A stretch of DNA of 49,504 nt from Myxococcales bacterium (GTDB lineage: Bacteria > Myxococcota_A > UBA796 > GCA-2862545), in NCBI GenBank assembly GCA_019634415.1, contig JAHQVJ010000138.1:1-49504 (forward strand). The letters run 5' to 3'. A program made the translations under genes and the position numbers. Below the pieces are notes generated by a model. It saw only the letters and a program-made list of their open reading frames with translations, had not been told where the DNA came from and did no database searches. This document shows positions 44,281-49,504 of this stretch, piece after piece; position 1 is the first letter of the stretch; each line of letters starts with the position of its first letter.

Positions 44281-45522
44281 ATGAAGGACCAAGGCGAACA
44301 GTATTCGGATGCACTGCTGGCGGCGTTGCCCAAGACGGATCTGCACTGCCACCTCGATGGCTCCCTGCGCATTCCGACCCTGATCGAGCTGGCCAAGGAG
44401 CGACAGGTCTCCTTGCCCTCCCACACCGAGGAGGGGCTACGCGAGCTCGTGTTCAAGGACCAGTACCGCGATCTCCCAGACTACCTGCACGGCTTCGCCT
44501 ACACCTGCGGCGTGTTGACGGACGAAGAGGCCCTGGAGCGAGTGGCCTACGAGCTGGGCCAGGACTGTCTGGCCGAGGGCGTCCGCTACCTCGAGGTCCG
44601 GTTCGCTCCGCAGCTGCACGTCCGCGACGGGCTGGACGTGGCCCAGGTCCTCTCGGCGGTGGATCGTGGGTTGGATCGCGTGCGGCGGGAGCACGAAGCC
44701 CTGCCCGGCGTGGGAGAGGAAGGGGAGCCGCCCTTCCGCTACGGGTTGATCTGCTGTGCCATGCGCATGTTCACCGGGGGATTCGGCCCGTACTTCAAGG
44801 ACCTCATGGGGGTCCTGGCGCCATGGCCGGTCAAGGAAGTGTACGGAGCTGCATCGCTGTCGCTGGCTCGGGCCGTGGTGGACGTGCGGGACCGTCTGGG
44901 GCTACCCGTGGTGGGCTTCGATCTCGCCGGTGCCGAGGCTGGGCATCCGGCACACGATCACGTGGACGCGTACGACTATTGTCACCGTCATTTCTTGAAG
45001 AAGACGGTGCACGCGGGGGAGGCGTACGGGCCGCAGAGCATCTTCGAGGCGATCACCGATCTACACGCAGACCGAATCGGTCACGGTACGCACCTGTACT
45101 CACACGAGCAGGTGGATGTGGACGATCCACAGCGGTACGTGCGTCGCCTGAGCGAGTACATCGCGGACCGGCGGATCCTGATCGAGGTCTGCATCACGTC
45201 GAACATGCAAACCATGCCCGAGCTTCGGCGGGTGCAGGATCATCCGCTGGGGCGGATGGTGGCCGATCGACTGTCGGTGACCCTGTGCACCGACAACCGA
45301 CTGGTGTCGCGGACCACGGTGACCCAGGAGCTTCGCAAGGTGGTAGACGCCTTCGACATCTCGCCAAGCGAGCTGCGAAACATGATCCTCCACGGTTTCA
45401 AGCGCAGCTTCTTCCAGGGCTCCTACACCGAGAAGCGCGCCTACGTGAGGCGCGTGATCGACTACTACGACCGCGTTGCCCAAGAGCACGGCCTGCCGCA
45501 CGTGGCGCGCGGGGCGGTGTGA
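44281..45522 (+). CDS. add: adenosine deaminase family protein
   Basis: 413 residues, longer than the ~340 of E. coli Add. Zinc-dependent hydrolase converting adenosine to inosine in purine salvage. Zinc ligands and catalytic residues are visible: KTDLHCHLDGS (HxH), VHAGEAYGP (His and Glu), RIGHGTHLY, and CTDNRLVS. The Asp of TDN keeps the metal ligand; the second Asp of the usual TDD is Asn, as also found in an actinobacterial-type Add branch. The extra length is mostly near residues 130-170 (REHEALPGVGEEGEPPFRYG). It is divergent from the acidic protein and has a purine-rich leader (GGGAGG about 12 bases upstream). Confidence 0.88.
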   Translation: MKDQGEQYSDALLAALPKTDLHCHLDGSLRIPTLIELAKERQVSLPSHTEEGLRELVFKDQYRDLPDYLHGFAYTCGVLTDEEALERVAYELGQDCLAEGVRYLEVRFAPQLHVRDGLDVAQVLSAVDRGLDRVRREHEALPGVGEEGEPPFRYGLICCAMRMFTGGFGPYFKDLMGVLAPWPVKEVYGAASLSLARAVVDVRDRLGLPVVGFDLAGAEAGHPAHDHVDAYDYCHRHFLKKTVHAGEAYGPQSIFEAITDLHADRIGHGTHLYSHEQVDVDDPQRYVRRLSEYIADRRILIEVCITSNMQTMPELRRVQDHPLGRMVADRLSVTLCTDNRLVSRTTVTQELRKVVDAFDISPSELRNMILHGFKRSFFQGSYTEKRAYVRRVIDYYDRVAQEHGLPHVARGAV

Positions 45523-45528
45523 GAGGCC

Positions 45529-46245
45529 CTACTCCTCGAGGGAGTGGGGGAAGGGCTCGTCGATGACGACCGCGTCGTCGATGGGGTCTGGACCGAGGGC
45601 GCCGACGCCCAGCAGCAAGGGCACCAGGGTGCGGTAGTTCGCGCCCAGGCTGGCGTTGAGGGACACCACACTCAGGGCGACCCCGAGGGGCCCGGAGACC
45701 AGGTGTACCGCCCCGAGTCCCCAGCGAATGGTGCCCACCCAGGGCCCCACGACGGGCAGCAGGGGGAGGAGGCGACCGATGGGGCCCTTGAACAGCTTGA
45801 GGACCTGCGCGGCGCTCCAGCGGGCCGAGAACGAGCCCACCGCGCCGCCGCCCCAGCCAAGCGCGGGCAGCCAGCTCTGACGCAGACGCTCCTGAGTGGC
45901 AGGATCGAGGTCGCTGGCGGCGACCCCGTGGCCCTCCACCTCGGGGACCAGCGCAGCGGTCATGGACTCGAGCTGCTCCCAGACGGGCAGGTGCTCGGGG
46001 ACGCGGTCGGAGACCTGCAGGCGACGTGCGGTGTGGCGCACGACCTGCTCGAGGGTGGTGCGCTCGGTGAGGTAGCCCAGTGGCGTGCAGTGGTTCCACC
46101 AGATGGCGTCGGCGATGCGCTCGCCCAGCTCGGCGCTGGTGGTGGCCCCGCGGGGGTCCACGTCGGCTGCCATCAGGATGAGCCGCAGCGCATCGGGTTC
46201 GTGGATTGCCAGCGCGGCTTGCAGGTCGTCGCGAGTCGTGACCAT
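45529..46245 (-). CDS. unknown protein with hydrophobic C-terminal half
   Basis: 238 residues. N-terminal half is helical and mixed-charge (DDLQAALAIHEPDALRLILMAADVDPRG, ERIADAIWWNHCTPLGYLTER). The C-terminal half is rich in Gly, Leu and Val with two long apolar stretches (GRLLPLLPVVGPWVGTIRWGLGAVHLVSG and VALSVVSLNAS); the arrangement loosely recalls the YaaW/UPF0174 group but similarity is too weak to assign. Start ATG at 46245 has an excellent GGGAGG six bases upstream; the frame's extension to 46344 has none. It ends six bases from adenosine deaminase's stop, convergent. Confidence 0.72.
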   Translation of the reverse strand: MVTTRDDLQAALAIHEPDALRLILMAADVDPRGATTSAELGERIADAIWWNHCTPLGYLTERTTLEQVVRHTARRLQVSDRVPEHLPVWEQLESMTAALVPEVEGHGVAASDLDPATQERLRQSWLPALGWGGGAVGSFSARWSAAQVLKLFKGPIGRLLPLLPVVGPWVGTIRWGLGAVHLVSGPLGVALSVVSLNASLGANYRTLVPLLLGVGALGPDPIDDAVVIDEPFPHSLEE

Positions 46246-46399
46246 CCAGTCCTCCCAGGAGAGACGGCTACGTCCCCCTTCGGATCGTATTGCAAGATCC
46301 GCGAAGACGCTCCACCCGGACGGAAATTGGCCTGTGCTCGGCATCGTGGGGGGGTACAGGAGTTAGGAGGAACGTTCGTCCGACCCATCGGGAGGAGAC

Positions 46400-46906
<507 letters not shown>

Positions 46907-47673
46907 CGCCTGTAGCGCCTCGCCGAGGCGCTGCTCACCAAGCCCATGTACGGGCCCGACTGACCGATCAGCTCGGGGTGCCACTGCACGCCCAGGCAGA
47001 ACGGGTGGTGGGGGTGGACCACGATCTCGGCGACGCCGTCTGGTGCACGGCCGACGATCTCGAGCCCTCCGGGGTCGTCCACCGCCTGATGGTGGGTGGA
47101 GTTGACGTGGATCTCCGCATCGAACCAATTCAGTCCGGCGCCGAACACACGGACGGGGTGGCTTGGGGTGGCCGGGTCTCCCGGCTGCTCGTGGGCAATC
47201 AGGTCGGGGGCTCCATCCGATGGAGGTGGGAGGTCTTGGACGAGGGTGCCGCCCGCTGCCACCGCCAGCACCTGCATGCCGCCGCAGATTCCCAAGACGG
47301 GGACGTCGTGATGCAAGCAGGCTCGAGCCAGGGCGATCTCCAGGTCGGTCCGCTGCGGCTCCACCCGATCCAGGCGACCGGTCACCTGGGCTCCGTACAA
47401 CGAGGGGTGGATGTCCATGTCACCCCCGGTGAGCAGGATCCCGTCGGCCACCTCCAGGAGCCGCTCGACGTCGGCGTGGCCCGGCGGCACCAGCAAGGGC
47501 AGGCCTCCCGCGCCGCGGACGGCGTCGAGGTAGGCCTCCAACACGTACGCTTCGTGGCGGCGAGGACGAACACGCGCGGAGGGTAGGTGGCCCACTCCGT
47601 CGCGGCGATCTGCGGTGACCAATACGACCGGGTGCATGTCTGAAGTTACCCAGGCCCCACGCGCGGGGCTCGG

Positions 47674-48627
47674 ATGAGTGGGATCGGCGTCGTCACCAAC
47701 CCCATGAGCCGGAGGAACCGCAGGGACCCCGATGCGGCGCGGTCGCTGGCGTACGTGCTCGGGCAGGGCGACGAGCTAGCGGCTCCCGACGACCTGGACG
47801 CGCTCGCCACCACCGCCGCTCAGTTCCGCGATCGCGACGTGGGGGTGGTGTGCATCAACGGAGGGGACGGCACGGTGCACCAGGTGCTCACGGCCATGGT
47901 GCGGGCCTACGGGGACGCGCCCCTGCCGCCGGTGGCGCTGCTCCCGGGGGGCACGATGAACATCGTGGCCGGCTCCGTGGGGATCGACGTCTCGGCGCAG
48001 GCCATGCTGGGCCAGGTGGTGGAGTCCTTCCACGGGGGGCCGCCACTGCGTGAGCGAGCGGTGCCGTTGCTTCGAGTGGAGTTCGGCGACGAGGCGCCGT
48101 ACTACGGCTTCCTGTCGGGCAACGGGATCATCGCTCGGTTCCTGGAGCTGTACTACGACCAGCCCGACCCGACGCCGATGGGAGCGGCCGCGTTGCTGGC
48201 GAAGGGGGCCGCATCGGCGCTGGTGGGGGGAGATCTGGTTCGCGACCTCATGCAGCCCTGGAGCGGTCGGGTGATCCTCGACGACCATGCTCCATGGCCG
48301 CACGACGCCTGGGTGGCCGTGGCCATCGGCACCGTGGAGCAGATGGGGCTGGGCTTTCGGGTGTTCCACCTGCTGCGGCAGGCCCCTCACCGCATGCAGG
48401 TGGTGGGGATCTCTGGCGGGGTGGCGGAGCTCGCCTGGTCGCTGCCCTCGCTGTACCGCGGGCACGGCCCCCGCGGACCCAGCCACCTCACGTCGCTCGC
48501 CGACGGGCTGGTGCTGGAGGGGACGGGGCCCATCCCACTCATGATCGACGGCGACTTCTACAACGCCTCGGGCGGCCGGGTCACGTACTCCCTCGGCCCC
48601 ACGGTGCGGCTGCTGCTGCCCGGCTGA
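47674..48627 (+). CDS. diacylglycerol kinase-family lipid kinase
   Basis: 317 residues. The N-terminal catalytic domain contains INGGDGTVHQVL (ATP-binding GGDGT) and ALLPGGTMNIVAG, the signatures of the DgkB/YegS/LCB5 family. These enzymes phosphorylate diacylglycerol or sphingoid-type lipids at the membrane face. The C-terminal domain (GLVLEGTGPIPLMIDGDFYNA) carries the conserved IDGD segment. Substrate cannot be told from sequence; myxobacteria contain unusual sphingolipids, which makes a sphingosine-type substrate possible. It is divergent from the amidotransferase (36 bases) and has purines upstream of its ATG. Confidence 0.9.
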   Translation: MSGIGVVTNPMSRRNRRDPDAARSLAYVLGQGDELAAPDDLDALATTAAQFRDRDVGVVCINGGDGTVHQVLTAMVRAYGDAPLPPVALLPGGTMNIVAGSVGIDVSAQAMLGQVVESFHGGPPLRERAVPLLRVEFGDEAPYYGFLSGNGIIARFLELYYDQPDPTPMGAAALLAKGAASALVGGDLVRDLMQPWSGRVILDDHAPWPHDAWVAVAIGTVEQMGLGFRVFHLLRQAPHRMQVVGISGGVAELAWSLPSLYRGHGPRGPSHLTSLADGLVLEGTGPIPLMIDGDFYNASGGRVTYSLGPTVRLLLPG

Positions 48628-48650
48628 GCGCCTCCGGGCGTCGTCTCAGC
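48623..48650. terminator. nested stem-loop between convergent genes
   Basis: Outer arms GCTGAG (48623-48628) and CTCAGC (48645-48650) enclose an inner CGCC-tccg-GGCG hairpin. It spans both stop codons of the convergent genes. No U-run follows on either strand, so intrinsic termination is uncertain. Confidence 0.35.
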
Positions 48651-49504
48651 TCGCACCCAGCTCGATGCGCTTCTGGGACTTCAGCTTCACGCTCGAGGCG
48701 CCCGACGCTTCCGCTGCGGCCTCGGCGAAGCGCTCCGCCTCCGAGCTTCCGCGGATCGGCTGCGGCGTGGTGCTCACCGACAGCGGATCGTTGCAGCCCT
48801 TCAGCTTGCGCTTGAAGCCCTCGGCCACCGGCTGCGCGTCGGGGAGCACGTCCCAGCGATCGCCTCCGTCGGCCACGACGGCCCAGTGCACCACCGCCAC
48901 CTCGTTGCAGGACTCCACGGCGGCGAGTCCGTACAGGAAGCTGCCGTCGCCTTGCTGCAGTCCTGGATGGAGGCGCGGCCGCAGGGTGGCGGCCGCCGTG
49001 GTGGCGCCCACCGACAGCAGGGAGTCTCCGACGCGGCCCACGTCCTCGTCGCCCACGCCAGCGGCCACGGTGAGCAGCGCGTCGGCCAAGGCGTTGGCGC
49101 TGGCTCCCTCGGGCTTGCTGCCCAGGCCCTCGGGCGTGACCGCCTTCACCATGGCGTCGAGCACGGCGCTGAAGGGGCCGCCTTCGGTGCTGGCGGCGAT
49201 GGCGGCGTTGCTCAGGAGGGGCAAGCCCGCGGCACCCGTGCGCTGCCCGTACAGCTCCACCACCTTCGCGTACTTGTTGTCGAACTTCAGGGTCGGCGGG
49301 TCGGCCGCCCAGGTCTCCAGATCTGCGACGATCTCGGATGCGTCGCAGGTCTCGACGGCACCCGCCCACGACACGAACGCTCGGTCCTTCAGCGTGTCGT
49401 GCAGGTTCCGAACGAAGGCCAGCACGGTGGGATCGGAGCAGCTCGCCCCGATGCGTTCCGTGACCTGCTCGCGCGCAGAGTAGTCCCCGATCCCGTCGAG
49501 CATG
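48646..49504 (-). CDS. unknown protein, truncated by the right edge
   Basis: At least 285 residues; an ATG at the very edge (49503) exists, but the frame continues out of the window and the true start is likely outside. The visible part is mostly helical with Ala- and Asp-rich segments (DPTVLAFVRNLHDTL, ASEIVADLETWAADPPTL, AAIAASTEGGPFSAVLDAMVKAV), loosely like HEAT-type repeats. Two Cys-containing segments (ETCDASE, ESCNEVA, KGCNDPL) suggest possible disulfides in an exported protein. It ends in Lys-rich KLKSQKRIELGAS. No family recognised. Confidence 0.65.
   Translation of the reverse strand, partial: MLDGIGDYSAREQVTERIGASCSDPTVLAFVRNLHDTLKDRAFVSWAGAVETCDASEIVADLETWAADPPTLKFDNKYAKVVELYGQRTGAAGLPLLSNAAIAASTEGGPFSAVLDAMVKAVTPEGLGSKPEGASANALADALLTVAAGVGDEDVGRVGDSLLSVGATTAAATLRPRLHPGLQQGDGSFLYGLAAVESCNEVAVVHWAVVADGGDRWDVLPDAQPVAEGFKRKLKGCNDPLSVSTTPQPIRGSSEAERFAEAAAEASGASSVKLKSQKRIELGAS

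Noticed and set aside
45240..45320. Adenosine deaminase with Asn in place of the second Asp of TDD as a dead enzyme
   Set aside because: The metal-ligand Asp and all other zinc and catalytic residues are present, and the TDN form recurs in other bacterial family members.

Overview
The window is one contiguous, GC-rich stretch of bacterial chromosome that is almost entirely coding. It holds 34 complete genes plus one partial gene at each edge. Three traits point to a Myxococcota-like (former deltaproteobacterial) predator or heterotroph: many lipoproteins with short lipoboxes, including one with the Cys-Gly-Asp-Gly-Ile-Asp-Asn-rich segment typical of that group; FHA-GGDEF signalling and Pro/Ala-rich single-span membrane proteins; and a giant PUFA-synthase-like megaenzyme. 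The assignment is inferred from gene style only. No rRNA, tRNA, CRISPR array, transposase or integrase was found.

Layout. 1-3.6 kb: end of a Pro/Glu-rich membrane-anchored protein, a thiopurine methyltransferase overlapping it by one base, a GNAT acetyltransferase, and a lipoprotein. 3.7-10.4 kb (minus): a secreted protein of unknown role, a YyaL/SPATA20-NHLRC2 fusion, and metG. 10.5-18.0 kb (plus): a RavA-like MoxR ATPase and its ViaA-like VWA partner (overlapping), an FHA-GGDEF diguanylate cyclase, an orphan Dam-like methylase with unusual motif order, a membrane-anchored coiled-coil protein and a sulfatase-like lipoprotein. 18.0-28.8 kb: a VCBS-repeat lipoprotein, a bisphosphate nucleotidase, a membrane protein, kptA, a HhH protein, a second sulfatase-like enzyme, small lipoproteins, aat (its start lies in a long inverted repeat), a large membrane protein and a GNAT protein.

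28.8-43.1 kb (minus): the main feature. A 3349-residue self-contained fatty acid/polyketide synthase reads NMO-like, KS, AT, ACP, KS, ACP, ACP, ACP, KR, DH, phosphopantetheinyl transferase. All four ACP domains carry threonine where serine normally bears the phosphopantetheine arm. A GNAT gene follows 27 bases downstream and is a candidate product-release enzyme. Upstream lie a SNF2 helicase and a coupled SWIM zinc-finger gene, separated from the synthase by a gap with a TetR-type near-palindrome.

43.1-49.5 kb: a non-coding stretch with a 59-base direct repeat (57/59 identical) and hairpins, an acidic-tailed protein, adenosine deaminase, an unknown protein, ssb with a very long glycine tract, a class I glutamine amidotransferase, a lipid kinase, and the edge-truncated last gene.
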